Origin: Apiosordaria backusii
Taxonomy: Eukaryota > Ascomycota > Sordariomycetes > Sordariales > Lasiosphaeriaceae
NCBI GenBank assembly: GCA_030549205.1
Contig: JAUKTV010000001.1
Span: 2,728,001 to 2,792,000, forward strand
DNA length: 64,000 bases
Direction of reading: 5' to 3'
The notes under the pieces were generated by a model. That model ran no database searches, was not told the DNA's origin, and saw nothing but the letters and a program-made list of their open reading frames with translations. The translations under genes and the position numbers were made by a program. Of the stretch, positions 12,677 through 24,293 are shown in pieces; the first letter of the stretch is position 1; the number at the start of each line of letters is the position of its first letter.

Positions 12677-12972
12677 GCCTTTGCTGAAACTGAAGGTGCC
12701 CTTTCAGGATACTGTAAAAGGCCTTTTGTTAGAATGTGGAAGCCTTTTGGGAGATTGGGGAAGCTTTCTAGAAAGCTGAAAATACCTTATTTGAAATCGC
12801 GGAGGCCCTCTTTGATAGTGTGAAGGCCTCTTTTGACAATTGGAAGGCCCTATTTGCGAGTGTGAAGGCCCTATTTGCGAGTGTAGAGGCCCTCTTTGAT
12901 GGTGCGGAGGCCCTTGTGAAGACTGCGGATGCCTTTTAGGATATTGAAGATGCCACTGCCGGTTTGTCGTAG
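12677..12972. repeat. Degenerate 21-bp tandem array, about 14 units
   Basis: Fourteen consecutive imperfect units with 21-bp period. All are 21 bp except the second, which is 23 bp at 12698-12720. The best units are 12847-12867 and 12868-12888, which share the first 17 of 21 bases. Units begin with GCC and read on the plus strand as the heptad A-L-F-(D/A)-S-V-(K/E), interrupted by in-frame TAG codons in the units at 12721, 12763, 12931 and 12952. On the minus strand another frame (13018 to 12704) stays open, reading H-S-Q-I-G-P-S heptads. The array ends 17 bp upstream of the start codon of the neighbouring minus-strand gene. Confidence 0.85.
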
Positions 12973-13659
12973 GGCTGTGATCTTGGGTAGTTGACAAGAG
13001 AAGAATAAATATTATCATTGTATGTGGCCCAAAATTGTGGGCGGAACCTTGAAGAATCCTGGGCGTCCTGCTCCACGGAAGCCTGCGGAAGCTTTATAAC
13101 AAGTGAAACCCAATCGTGGGCCATCGAGAGTGACGCGGAAGTTTGCTGGCTCTCAATTTATCTCGGCGGCATCCCAAATGCCTGAAAAGCGGGACCAGCT
13201 CCAGAATAATGGGACGGAAGAGCACCAGTATCGATAACATCGCAAGCCTGTGAAAGAAAGCAGAAATATCTCGAGGTGCGCCTTGCCTTGGAGTGAGTGC
13301 TCCTTCATGTACCTGACCTTGACGACCAGTGATTATTAGCAAGACCAAGAACGCAAATAAGCTTCGCGCGAGTCAACTGCTCTTCTGCCCACTCGACCAG
13401 TTGAGCATATTACAGTGGCAAACACAACTGATCCGCCCAAGACGAGGACTGCGCCAGTCAATACACTAGGGCAAGGGCTGACAACACCTGTGAATAACTC
13501 AAATAAACATTTTTTCTCCTAAACTCCTCATCATGCATCTAGCAGCCACCCAGCACGCAACAAAACCTTTGAAACAGACAAAAAGCAAAAAGAAACCTGG
13601 GGGACCACACACAGCGTATACCCTATATATTTACATCCAAAGAAAATGCAAAAAGTGTT
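12973..13659. other. Intergenic region, ERV46 3' side
   Basis: About 690 bp between the 21-bp array and the ERV46 stop codon. It holds the ERV46 3' UTR and probably the distal promoter of the unrecognised gene. Nothing else is recognised. Confidence 0.5.
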
Positions 13660-15086
13660 TTAAAGATCCTTGGCTCTCAGCTTCTTGAGCTTGATTCCAC
13701 CCTCAAACAGAGCACGGTCAACAGCAGCGGCCACAGTCAAAGTACCACCGACGATGGCGCAGAGACCAGCCAGGAAGCCCAGGAACGACTTTGGCCTTTC
13801 CTCCCTGTTGATAACCTTCATGGGAGAGATGTCCTAGTTTGGTAGTTAGTATTTGTTTCCATACCTATCAGAACAAGGCATACTTACATAGGAGAAGAAG
13901 ACACCGGGGATACCACCCTTGGAGTGGAGACGCTCCTTGTGGCCCTCAGCGCCGTCATCACCACCAGCAAGACTGCGCTTATGGCTGGTGACCGAGTACT
14001 GATGAGTCTCGATGCTGCCATCAGCCGACTGACCGAAGGAACCCAGCTCGTGGTGGTGCTGGTCCTTGAATCCCTGCCAGGTCTTCTCCCAGCCAAGGGG
14101 AAGATACGAGGTGGGCACAATCTTGATGAAGTACATAAAGTTGTAGTTGACATCATCGGTCTCCTGGTGAGTGTTGTCAAGAGGATTCACGTGATGGTTG
14201 GTCCATGGCAGAGCCTTGTTCTTGCCCAACTTCTTCGCCAGACCCTCAGGAAGCTGCGGGCCGAAACGCAGGTGATGAATCTCGTGGCTGAAAGTGTGCT
14301 TGACGGGCGTGTCCCAGTAGTTCTTGAGGTCGTGGACGTGCATGTTTCCGTTGCTGAAACTCTTGCCAGGGGCAATGTGGAAGTTGCCAATGACCTTGTT
14401 CACACGAACGCCACCCTCGATACGGCATCCTTCGTTGCGCTGTTCATCGAGCTTCTCGGCGTAGTGTTCGCGCTCGCACTGCTCGATACCCTCGCCTCTA
14501 CCGAAAGCCCAAGCTTGAGCAGCATAAGCCTCCTTGACTTCGTCGCATGTTTGGCAGCAGTTGGGCTTTTGCGCATTTACCGGGGGAGCAGCGCCGTAGC
14601 AGGGACCGCAGTAGTTGGGGTCGAGATGGGTAGCTTCTTCGTCGCGGGCATGAAGGGCCAGAGCCTTGGCTTCGATCACACCACCACCCTCGCTGAGCGG
14701 GCGCAGTCTGGTCTTGACGACACCGTGTTGGACGCCGTGTTGTTGCTCGCCGGACACATCCATGACATCGAGCGTCAGTAGCTCGCAGGGCACTCGGGGG
14801 AAGCTGATGTTGAGGTGGATCTCCATCCGCTCGCCTGTTCAGCCTTTTGTCAGTGGCCATCTACATGTTTTCCGAATCCATCAATGAGCGCACCTCTCCC
14901 CTTGTCAACAATCAGTTCTGGATGAATCTCTATCCTCCTGTAGTCCTGCCATTCTCCCCAGGCCAGGAAAAACACCACAATCAGGGAAACGATGGTGACG
15001 ATGCCGCCCGAAGTTGTCCTGATTCGTGCATCCTCCACGGTCTTTGTGAAAGCATCGAGCTTTGTGAATCTCGATTTCGCAGGCAT
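13660..15086 (-). CDS. ERV46: COPII vesicle / ER-Golgi cargo receptor subunit Erv46 (ERGIC-3)
   Basis: Membrane protein that cycles between ER and Golgi in complex with Erv41, sorting and retrieving cargo. Exons are 14894..15086, 13888..14834 and 13660..13833 (introns 59 and 54 nt), giving 437 aa. The N-terminal cytosolic motif SRFTKLDAFTKT and a transmembrane segment (IVTIVSLIVVFFLAW, about residues 27-43) are followed by a large luminal domain. That domain carries the conserved cysteines DPNYCGPCYGA, CCQTCDEV, EQCERE and NEGCRI, then GNFHIAPGKS. A second transmembrane helix lies in the last exon (FLAGLCAIVGGTLTVAAA). The C-terminus KKLRAKDL is basic; the sorting signal of the yeast protein is not obvious. 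Junctions give KGRG-ERMEIHLN and FFSY-DISPMKV, as expected for the family. Confidence 0.95.
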
Positions 15087-15960
15087 CTTGCCCTCGTTTT
15101 TTGTTGTCGTTTGTTGGACCAGTCTCAGGTATAAGGTCGAGGTTCCACACTCGCGGGGCGTGCTTTTTAGATTGGAATGTGTCTTGTCAGAAAATGGGGA
15201 CCGCCGGGCTCAGAAATAAAGGAGCGGCATCAATTGAAGAGCGTGATCATCAGCAAGTCCACTTCAGCAGTGACCGTTTGCTGCCACTTTGCAATCGAGA
15301 TGAAACCAATGCATCAGCCTCGCCCCAGCACTGCCGCCGGAGACAGCTAACAAAAAGTTAAGGCCACCTTACAATCGATATCCACCACAGCTTCAGGTCC
15401 CGGCAAGCTCCCAACGTGGGCGACTGCTGTGATTGGCCGTGAGTGTTGATTGGGGGTCCATGCTACCCGGACCCTCCGCGGCGGGGCACAGAACGGCGCC
15501 AGGAACATGAACGTGGGTCTTGGCTTATTCACTGATAAGATATTGGATTCTATCGATTAAACAACTGGAATCGAGCGAGTATTTGATGGGTCTATGTCTG
15601 CTAGCAGGCTCTGCTAGATAGAGGATGTCTCTGATGGCGGTCAAAGACGGCCTCGAATACGCTTTAGAAGACCTGATTCACCATCCCTGCATCTGCAGCT
15701 AACACATGCATCTGTAGCCAAGTTCCTCTGCGCAGTAGAGGCCGATTCCAAGCAGTTGACCGTATAGTCATATAAGTGCTGCAGGATGCCATCTCAGTGA
15801 GACACGACGAGGCTGAGAACAGCAAGATTTTTTCCGCCATGCAAAAGTTCTCTACACACATCCGACGTGACTCACTCCCCCTCACACTATTATAGATTAT
15901 AACAAACCAATGTTCCCTTCCCTCTCCATCTGGTCTGTCTTTCCCGAAACCATCACCGCC
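15087..15960. promoter_or_regulatory. Divergent promoter of ERV46 and the GNAT gene
   Basis: An intergenic region of about 0.87 kb between head-to-head genes. No coding potential or named motif is recognised beyond ordinary pyrimidine-rich tracts near the GNAT leader. Confidence 0.4.
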
Positions 15961-16656
15961 ATGTCTTCCTCTCAAGACAGTCCAGAGCCACTCTCAGAGC
16001 CTCTCCCACAACGTCCCGCCCACATCCCCCCATCGCCAATCCTCACCTTCCCCCTCCCCCACGACCCAACCACAACCCTCACCATCCGCGCTTGGTTCCC
16101 GCTCGACACTCTCCACCTCCCCCCCATAGCCTCCAACCCCCTCATCTCCTCCCGCATGCGCAACACTTTTCCTTACCCCTACACTCTCCAAGACGCTCAC
16201 AACTGGGTCCGCCACGCCACCACCTCCTTCTCCGATCCCCTCACCAAACCAACCCTCTCCAACCAGCCCCTCCACCTCAACTACGCCATCCTTCTCAATG
16301 GCGAACTCATCGGTGACATTGGTCTCAAGCCTCTCTTTGACATCGAATCCGAGACTTTTGAGATTGGGTACTGGATCGCTGAATCCGCATGGGGCAGGGG
16401 GATTATGACGGCGGTGGTCAGAGAGTTTATCACTTGGGTTTGGGAACAATTCCCAACTGTGAGGAGGCTAGAGGCGCAACTTTTTGATTTTAATGAGCAG
16501 AGTAAGAGGGTTTTGGTCAAGAATGGGTTTGTGAGGGAAGGGGTTAGGCGAGAGGCGGTTGTGAAGGCGGGGAAGGTGTGGGATATGGAGGTTTGGGGGT
16601 TGTTGAGGCGGGAGTGGACTACTCAGGTGTTTAGTATCTCTTCCGCAGAGTCATGA
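15961..16656 (+). CDS. GNAT-family N-acetyltransferase (RimJ/RimL type)
   Basis: Single-exon acetyltransferase of 231 aa from this start. An in-frame ATG at 15910 would add 17 residues; 15961 is preferred because its context (ACCGCC before ATG) is much stronger. The order matches Acetyltransf_3 domains: an N-terminal strand (LTIRAWFPLD), an acceptor-side helix (TLQDAHNWV), central strands (YAILLNGELIGDIGL, ESETFEIGYWIAE), and the acetyl-CoA pyrophosphate loop in ESAWGRGIMT. These are followed by RRLEAQLFDFNEQSKRVLVKNGF, the usual beta6/beta7 part. The substrate is unknown. The gene is convergent with PER1 across only 154 bp. Confidence 0.85.
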   Translation: MSSSQDSPEPLSEPLPQRPAHIPPSPILTFPLPHDPTTTLTIRAWFPLDTLHLPPIASNPLISSRMRNTFPYPYTLQDAHNWVRHATTSFSDPLTKPTLSNQPLHLNYAILLNGELIGDIGLKPLFDIESETFEIGYWIAESAWGRGIMTAVVREFITWVWEQFPTVRRLEAQLFDFNEQSKRVLVKNGFVREGVRREAVVKAGKVWDMEVWGLLRREWTTQVFSISSAES

Positions 16657-16810
16657 AGGCAATGCAATTGATATATTTTCCCCCTGACCCTCCATCATGA
16701 GTTATAACCCCGTCAGGCCCAGGAACCCAACATGTGACATCGTGAATCACCCAAGATAACACATATACACTCCCAACCCAGCCATATATTCAGCCTCCCC
16801 CCGCCCCCAC

Positions 16811-17878
16811 CTAAGCCTTCAACCTCCCCTCCCGTCTCACCACCTCCTCACTATCCCTAACCAAAAACCGATAAAACACCACCGCCGGCCCAATCGTCCC
16901 CAAATGCCAAAGACTATGCGCATCCAAGCACCCCCACACCGGCGCAAAATCCAACAGCTCCAAGCTCATCGCCGCCACCACCCACATCACCACCAACCCC
17001 GGCCACACCATCCACCACTTTTGCCCTTCCTTACTATAATACCTCCTAACACTAAACCAACTCCAAATCAAATTCTGCACCACCCCCACAACCACATTCG
17101 CCCCCATGTTATACGTGTAATCCCACCCCACCCCCTTCAAATACCCAACATGCATCAAATACAACCCCGCACATACCGTCGTCCACAATCTCCTCTGGCT
17201 TCCCCGGTCAGGTCTATCCAACCGAAACACCCTCACCATCGTATAATACATCCCATACAGCACACTCGCCCCCGCAGCAAAGTAATCCAACTCCTCCGTC
17301 ACCCTGAAATCCCTCGTGTGGAACACCGCGGAGAAAAACCACGATGCCATCCCGATTCTTGCCAACCAGACATAGTATGGCCTCATGGTGTATGATTTCG
17401 GAATCTTCTTCAAGACGTGGTTATGCAACCCATCATAATGCGCCCAGAAGTTCCCGAGGGAGAACACCACGGAGAAGGGCTCTTGCATGCCGAGAAGCCG
17501 GTAAAAGGGCCACTTGCCGTGGAATTGCACCACGGCTTCATTGTTGGAGACGCGGCGGGCGGTTATGATGTGTTGGCAGGTGTAGTCGCATTCTTGGGGG
17601 CAGGTCCACAGTAGGAGGCGGCGGTGGAGGGGGATGGGGGTCGGGTTGGAGGGGAGGCAGTTTTCGGTTTTGCAGATCTGGATAGACACTGGGAGTTAGT
17701 TGGGGGGGATAGAAAGGGGGAAACCAGGGGGGGAACTGACCTCGACGCATTGCCGGAATTCGGGAAGGCGGTCGCCTACGCTTGCGAGGGTCGGGGCTGT
17801 GAAGAGGGTGAGTATGGAAAATAAGAGGAATAATATCCAGGGCAGTAGGCTCCTTTTCTGGAGAGAGCTTATCGCCAT
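16811..17878 (-). CDS. PER1: GPI-anchor lipid remodelling protein Per1 (PGAP3-like)
   Basis: ER membrane hydrolase of the CREST superfamily, needed for GPI phospholipase A2 activity during GPI-anchor remodelling. Exons are 17741..17878 and 16811..17677, with a 63-nt intron (GTCAGT donor, CCAG acceptor) in phase 0, giving 334 aa. Residues 1-30 form a signal peptide, followed by the luminal Cys-rich segment GDRLPEFRQCVE-ICKTENC, CPQECDYTCQ and VQFHGKWPF. The putative catalytic CREST residues are visible: Ser and His in SAVFHTRD, Asp in EELDYF, and the terminal D-A-H-S-L-W-H motif near residue 310. Several transmembrane helices follow. The C-terminus is Arg-rich and lacks a clear KKXX signal. 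GTCAGT is a less common donor, but no alternative keeps frame. Confidence 0.93.
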
Positions 17879-19352
17879 TGTGGTGGTGGGCGGCAAGGCA
17901 TTTGACTGTGAAAGCAAAAAAAAGAAAGAAAAGCAATACAGAGCAAAAACCAAACCTCGCCAATAGGGTTTCGTGAAGGTGACGTTGCAAGAGAATCGAG
18001 GAATGGGATTCTCGATATCAATCAGAAAACGCGCCTCGCGGTTCAACCCAACGCCCGTTGCCGAAAACCGCTGCAATACATTGCCGGGGTCCTCTCTTCG
18101 CGCGCCCGCCCGCAGCCAGCAACTAAGAAGCGATCCGCCCTGGCTGGCAACCCCCACACTTGCAACCAAACGCTCCGGCTCGGCAGGGGTCCCTCCCACG
18201 TTTTTTTTTAATCCTCCGGCATGCGTCCTCCACCGCTTCTACTGTGTACTAAAAGGAAATCCGGGGGATGCGCATCACAAGCCTCACAGGGCTGACTTGT
18301 CAAGAATGGAGAGAACCGTCGCTACAAGTGGAGCTGTTGCAGATGGGGTCTTTCGGGGGATACAAGTGTGATACCGATACATATGAGCATGGAGATACAA
18401 AAACTGTAGCTTCTACAGATGTGAAGACAGATCAGATTTCTGCGGTCATGACAAGATAAATGCTCTCGAGAATATTATATCCACATCAACTTGGATTTTC
18501 AAAAGTTGCCATTACTTAGGCTTATAAACAAAGCGGGCAGTATATACACCCAAATATAATCCCATCTCTCTCATCCCCGTCATTCATTCCATCCATCATT
18601 CCACGAGTCAAACACCTCGACCCTCTCTGATCGCCAAAAAATAGACATTGCTTTTGCTCATCATCAAATCCCCCAAAACACCTCGAAGCAACTCCTTCCT
18701 AGCCCTCCCAAAGGAAGGGGTGGTTTCGGTCACTTTGGTTATAAATAAACGAAAAGATTTTATGTCCAAAAAATATGCGTTGCTCCTTTCTATGCAAAAA
18801 AAGCGAGCCGGACGAAAGGAAAATAAGAAGAAGATTCATGTGTGTGTGTCTGAGCCTGTATCTCTCTCTGTATATGTGGTATCCCGTTCATTCATATCAT
18901 AGCTTTTTGTTCATCAATAGAGCAGTCCGTAGAGGTGTGGGTATGACCAAGTCAAGAAACATAGGAAAATATAAAACGAGTTGTCTCCTTCCAACTCCCA
19001 ATCCTTGTTCCAACTCCAAGCAAGAGCTGTCCCAACAATTTCAAGGTAGAGAGGTATAAGGTATTATCCAAAAACGCCCACCGAAAGATATGAACAATGC
19101 TCCAAAATGATGTATATGTTCAAAATCCACCAAGCGGGGTATTTCCATTCATTCGCCGCAGTCATGAGTTTGTAAAAGGTCATTCATAAAAGCCGCTGTA
19201 GGCCGTTTCGTGTAAACGTCGTGAAAAGATGTGTCGTAAAGTCCAGGCACTGATCGCCGCTACCACAATAAAATGTGCCGACAGGTAAAAGCATGTACAA
19301 AGAAGTGAAGATATCGTGAGTCAAGTAGTGTCACCACCGCCGTCTGCTGTGA
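17879..19352. other. Intergenic region between PER1 and the next minus-strand gene
   Basis: About 1.5 kb. The first few hundred bases are the PER1 promoter. The part from about 18640 is AT-rich and probably includes the 3' UTR of the next gene. No gene is seen. Confidence 0.45.
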
Positions 19353-21308
19353 TTACAAGGGTGACTGAGATCGGCGGTTCGCTTCCCTCTGCCGGATTTC
19401 TTTGAGGCGCTGGTCGAGGTAGGCCAGGCGGCCGGCAAGGTTGGAGCGCACGGGAGACGTATTCGATTCGGTCGAGGGCTGTTGAATGGTGGCGAACGGT
19501 CGACCAAGCATGCCAAGGTCAACACTGCCGCTTTGAGCACGGTGCATTCTGCTGGGGAAGCTGAAGCTAGAGCGTGTGGCCCGGTGACCCTTGAATGGAG
19601 AACCGAGTCTGGGAGGTTGGAATGCTGGGGGTTCCAACAGTTGACTTCCGACATTGGGCATGCTGGTAGATGAGCTCAGCGTCGGTACCGGGGGGATCCT
19701 CGGGATGAAAAGCTCGTCGTGGTGGTTCGACGTCGTAGAGCTGAACTCGCGGTCGGCACGGGCGTCGCCAGTGGAGTTCATGCTGAAGTTGGGGTCGAGC
19801 CAGAGATCAGCCCCGATGCTGGGTCTTACGCGAGGTACGCTGGATTGTGTGTGTCGCCGCTTTTGAGTACCCGACCTGCTGAGGCGCACTGGTGATTGAA
19901 GTGTGCGCCGAGACCCAAGGGTCTGGCTCTGTCTCCGAGGCATTGGTCCGCTCAGGCCAAGCACGGTGGCAAGCGATCCCGAGGAGCTGGGTCCATAGCT
20001 CTTTGCGCCGAAGGGGGATCCCAGACGGCGGCGCTCAGCAAAAGAGGGCTCACCCTCAAAAGTCTCGAGACTGGGGCTCGTAATCGGCATATCGAAGGCC
20101 GGTGCCAAAGGGAAGGGCTCGGTAGTGTTTGATTGCTCCTCCTCGGCAGGCTCAGGAGTAGACCCAGTAAGTTGAGCAAGAGGACCGGTTGGTTGCATGC
20201 TTTCCGCTGTGCTCAAGGCGAGAGACAGAGACATGTCCTGGGTAGCAAATGGGATAGGCTCATGCGGAAGTGTCGGGCGCTTATTCCAATGGCGCGCAGC
20301 AGCTTGCGCAAAAGGTGTGGTGCTTCGAGAAAGGAAGCGCGGGTTCTTCGCACCTGCCGCGGCTTTTTGTCTGCACAGCTCGCGCAGGTGGACTCGGGTG
20401 GCGGCGCAAGTGTGAGGCCATTGGATGAAGGTGCCGATGTTCTCTGCGGTTGGTGTAGTGCTGCCGCTCTTCTTTCCATCGCCCACATTGGTCGCCTTCA
20501 TAGCTTTGGCGCCCTTCCAACTTCTCTTTGCTTCACGGGCCACACGAAGGCAGACGCCATCAGGCGGGAGACAGCTCTTGCCCATCCGGAACGGCGTCAC
20601 CTTTGGGTCTTGCAGGTAGAGGATGAAAGTTGACCACAAATGGTCGCTCATCGCCTTGGTCCAGGGCGCCTTCCTGGCCTTTCCCTTACCAGCTGCAGAT
20701 TGCTGAGCTGCTGGCACCTCAGGTTCTTGGTGGTAGTGCTCCTTGCCCTCTAGAACGGGGCTGGCGCAGTTGTCGTCGTCTGAAAACATGGAGAAGCGGC
20801 TAAACAAGGATGCGCTAGTCAAGGTTGACCTAGCCGTCGAAGGTCTGCTGGATTCGTAGTCTGGTTCTGGTGTCGACTCGACGCTGCTGGCAGTCGAGCT
20901 AATGGTCCAGTTGGGGTATTGCGCCGGCGATAAGCACGGGATAAAGTCAGGTACTGGCGTCTTTGGCAGCTCATATGTTCGCCCAACAGGCTGCAAAAAG
21001 CTCGCGTCCATCTCTTCGTGGAGGACCCTCGCCGGGAAGGAGTCCATGTTCCCCATGGCGAAGTCGTGGGAACTGGTTTCTGGCTCCTCAATGCTTGGTA
21101 TCGGAACGTCGGCGGCAGCTACAGAGGCGAGAAACTGCTGGGTGGGTGCCGTAAGTTGAGAGACAACGCGCCTCTTAACTAACCTCAGGCGTGGTCTCGG
21201 TGACGAAGGGATTTGAGCCTCATCCTTCTCCGCGAAGGGCTCCGGTGTCCTGGGTATCTCAAACCTGAAACCCCGTGGAAGGGTTGCAGAGCCGGAATGT
21301 TGATTCAT
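19353..21308 (-). CDS. Conserved fungal protein of unknown function, regulator-like
   Basis: Single-exon frame of 651 aa with no family I can name. Residues 1-200 are Ser/Pro-rich and disordered. At about residues 205-270 lies the only strongly structured block: KAPWTKAMSDHLWSTF, ILYLQDPKVTPFR, then LPPDGVCLRVAREAKRSWKG. A second short block, TFIQWPHTCAATRVHLRELC, is at about residues 290-315. The Trp spacing and basic helices suggest a DNA- or protein-binding module of Myb/SANT-like style, but this is inference. The C-terminal half contains repeated Ser-Pro motifs (RRLGSPFG, PRLGSPFKGHR) and ends in a short coiled segment, LAYLDQRLKEIRQREANRR. The 3 kb upstream region fits a regulated gene. 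Confidence 0.8.
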   Translation of the reverse strand: MNQHSGSATLPRGFRFEIPRTPEPFAEKDEAQIPSSPRPRLRLVKRRVVSQLTAPTQQFLASVAAADVPIPSIEEPETSSHDFAMGNMDSFPARVLHEEMDASFLQPVGRTYELPKTPVPDFIPCLSPAQYPNWTISSTASSVESTPEPDYESSRPSTARSTLTSASLFSRFSMFSDDDNCASPVLEGKEHYHQEPEVPAAQQSAAGKGKARKAPWTKAMSDHLWSTFILYLQDPKVTPFRMGKSCLPPDGVCLRVAREAKRSWKGAKAMKATNVGDGKKSGSTTPTAENIGTFIQWPHTCAATRVHLRELCRQKAAAGAKNPRFLSRSTTPFAQAAARHWNKRPTLPHEPIPFATQDMSLSLALSTAESMQPTGPLAQLTGSTPEPAEEEQSNTTEPFPLAPAFDMPITSPSLETFEGEPSFAERRRLGSPFGAKSYGPSSSGSLATVLGLSGPMPRRQSQTLGSRRTLQSPVRLSRSGTQKRRHTQSSVPRVRPSIGADLWLDPNFSMNSTGDARADREFSSTTSNHHDELFIPRIPPVPTLSSSTSMPNVGSQLLEPPAFQPPRLGSPFKGHRATRSSFSFPSRMHRAQSGSVDLGMLGRPFATIQQPSTESNTSPVRSNLAGRLAYLDQRLKEIRQREANRRSQSPL

Positions 21309-24293
21309 CTTGTCTTTGACTGGAATGCTAGTGCGTCATAAAGAAACTAATTATAGTGAAAGCAAGGGAATTCGGTTGAGGTTTGGAATCAGGGTGGTGT
21401 TTTTGCAAAAGAAAATCACACTCGGCCTCAGGTGAAGTCGTTCGTGTGTCGTGTCGTAAATATCGTATTGCGGTCGTTAATTCTTTGGTGGTCTCTGCTG
21501 GTGATGTCAAGTCAGGTAGAGATAGATGGATGTTCTGGTGTCGTTCAAACAGGTAGACCCTGTCAATCAGAGGATAGCTCTGAAATCAATCATCCGTGGG
21601 AAGCTCGATATTAAGCTCTGGAGGCGCGTTGTGGGAGTTTTTGACGCGTTTTGGGGATGGTTTGGTGCCGGTCGGTAGCGCAGCTCATGTCAAAATCGGA
21701 TGGCTGGTCAAAGGTGATGATGGATGGATGGGCTGGAAAGCTGGGGTCTGAGCAACGCAACCGCCAAAAAAAGCAAGTGCACAGCCGCAAGATCCAGGTC
21801 CGGCAAAGAGTTCCTCGGGCAATTGATAATAGCGAAAAACGGCAAATCCAGAGCAAGGAGATTGAGATTATCGTCCGAGTTTTCTTGACAAAAAAAGAAA
21901 TGTAGTCGTCAGTCTCGTCAGTCAGGAGAAACCAAAAGGGGCCGTGTTCGCAGTTATGTCGTCTGTGCTGTCCGTCATGTGTTGGAGTGTCCGTAGAGCA
22001 TCTGAGACCCTGCGCCGAGCGCGACCGGCCGTTCAATTGGGTCGCAAAAGGAGTGACTGCGCGGGAGGAAAAGGGGGAGGAAGGGGAAGGGGACTACAGC
22101 AGACGGGGCGTTGGGAATATGTAACTGTGCTGTCGGGTGCTATGTGCGTGCTCTCCAGGAGCTAGGTGGGCAGAGAAGGGGGGTGTGAATGTGGGCGGCG
22201 CCAGGAAGGGCAGCGGACCCTTGATCGCAAGGTCCCCTGAACACTTTATCCACTCCACTGCTAGTCGTCGACAGGGCCCAGGCCCGCTACAAGACGACCT
22301 CAAGCTCTTGCCGCGGGGTGTGTGTGTGATGCTGCGTCCAGGATGGAACCCCAACCTAAGGCAGCGTGCAGGGCAAGCTGTCGTGGATTCGTGGATTCGC
22401 AGACTCGTGGACCTCTTGGAATCTGACTATCAGTTGCCAGTTGGGCAGCGTAGCTGTTCGGCTGGCAGCAACGCGTCTTCGGTTGGCCAGTTCAGGATCG
22501 AAAGAGCTCAACGGTGCTCAACACACACTGCAGAATCACAGGATGAGAGCTCGAGGACCAGCCAGTGGCTTGTGAAAGCAAAGCAGGCGAGTGGGGAGGA
22601 GCAGTGACAGTGGAGCTCTCCCACAGTTGATTTGGGGGATTCGTGATTCCTTTCACGCGTCGCGCAGAGCAAAATTCGAGTAGCCCGGGCCGTGCGGAGC
22701 GAATCGAATGGCTGTGGCTCCTTGCAAAAAGTCGAGGCGAATAAAAACGAAGGGGCTGGGGGAATTATCGCGTCCTGCAAGTCGACATGCAGGAAACCAC
22801 TCGCGGGTGGACTTGCGACTTGGGATCAAGAGGATATTACTACGTCAGACACCTCCCGCGGGGTGTTTCCGCTGCATTGAGACTGTAAGTCAGAATGATC
22901 CAGCTATTTCAATTTAAATTGACCGAAACGAAGCAGTTTAGATGACGGGAGATAGGCAGACAGGACAGAGAGCAAGAAACTGTTGGGAAAGAATGAAAAA
23001 GGCACTGTGTGACCACATCAACAACGGTCCTCGCTTGTAGGAGGGGTTGTTGAAATTGACCAGGGCTTCTGTCGCGTTTTTTCGCGTCGCAAACGCGCTT
23101 CGGCCGCCGACTTTAAGTGGTCGTTTTTTTTGAAGTGGTTTTCTGCCCACTCATGTCCCGCAAACTCCCATAGCTTTCCCTTTTCGTATCCTTGTGCGCA
23201 CGAAAATACGAAGCAAGGGGTTGTCTTGATGGCGATTGGGGCCACTTTGGGATAATTCATGATATGACGGGTCGAATCCTGTGAGACGGCTTCAGAAATG
23301 TTGTCGTCGTTTAGGCACATTTGTGCATTGATATGCTGTCGAGTTGAAACGAAGCAAATCTACCAAGATCTTAGAAACCAGGTCCTAGTTGCACATCCGT
23401 CTGTGCACCCGCATCGACATCCACACCTGCGCTTCATAAACTCATCTGGGTTCGGCGAGACGACACACAACGTGGTCTGGATATCAACGTCGTATCACGT
23501 CCTCTGGCCTCGGTGGGATATCCCGCACACCGCTCTCCGAGGCGCGTCCTCTCTCAGGGAGGGTGATGGCGATCTTGGGACCTGGAACTGGTACCGATCA
23601 TGAGTTCCAAGAAGCAACTTCACATACACCTCTTACATGACGCGACGAGCTAGGGTCTGTATAGGACAAGAATCCTCAGCCGGGTTTACACACTAAGCTT
23701 TAGCTTTCAGGAAAAAGAAGCGGCAAAAACAGCGAGGGACAAAAAAACCGAACTGAAGACAAGCTTTCAGGGACAAAGAAGACTGGTGGTGCCATCAAAC
23801 GGCTAATATGAACGGTGCTAAGGTAAGGATGGGCGCCACTCTATCCATCTGCGGGTACTACCTTAATCCATCCTCTCCGCGACGGGAACGCACTTTTGAC
23901 AGCTTGACGACGGCCAAGCCTAAGCCTCGAATATCCAGGTACAAAAAGCTCAGAACCCCATCCCAACTTCTCCTTTTCCTCTCACAATACTCTCAGTTTG
24001 CTCACAATGGACACGAGATTGATGTTTTCCCCGATAAGCATGTGCCGTATGTTGGTGGTGGTGCGCACACCATTGATATTGGCCCAGGCTAATCCGTTTT
24101 GGGAGAGATGATCTCTCCTCAGCTGGCATTTACAATCCCTTGAACAGGCATCGGAGAATCCATCTCCCTTTTGTCGTTCTCTGAGTGATATTCTCAAAGT
24201 AACTTCCTCTTCCTTCTGGCAAGCCCGATTTTTGGTGAAAACGTCAAGTCCTCATGTGATAATTCAATTCTCCCATCTCAACAGCCGCCCGAC
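21309..24293. promoter_or_regulatory. 3-kb divergent upstream region
   Basis: Separates two head-to-head genes. No ORF shows a domain, and the longest frame (22137-22607, plus) is compositionally random. It is most likely two promoters with long leaders. I see no repeat or RNA gene here. Confidence 0.45.

Noticed and set aside
13924..14781. 285-codon open frame antisense to ERV46 exon 2
   Set aside because: It is a shadow of a strongly conserved coding exon; its translation has no domain and it depends on the codon bias of the opposite strand.
22137..22607. 156-codon plus-strand frame in the 3-kb divergent region
   Set aside because: The composition matches noncoding sequence and no motif or codon bias supports it.
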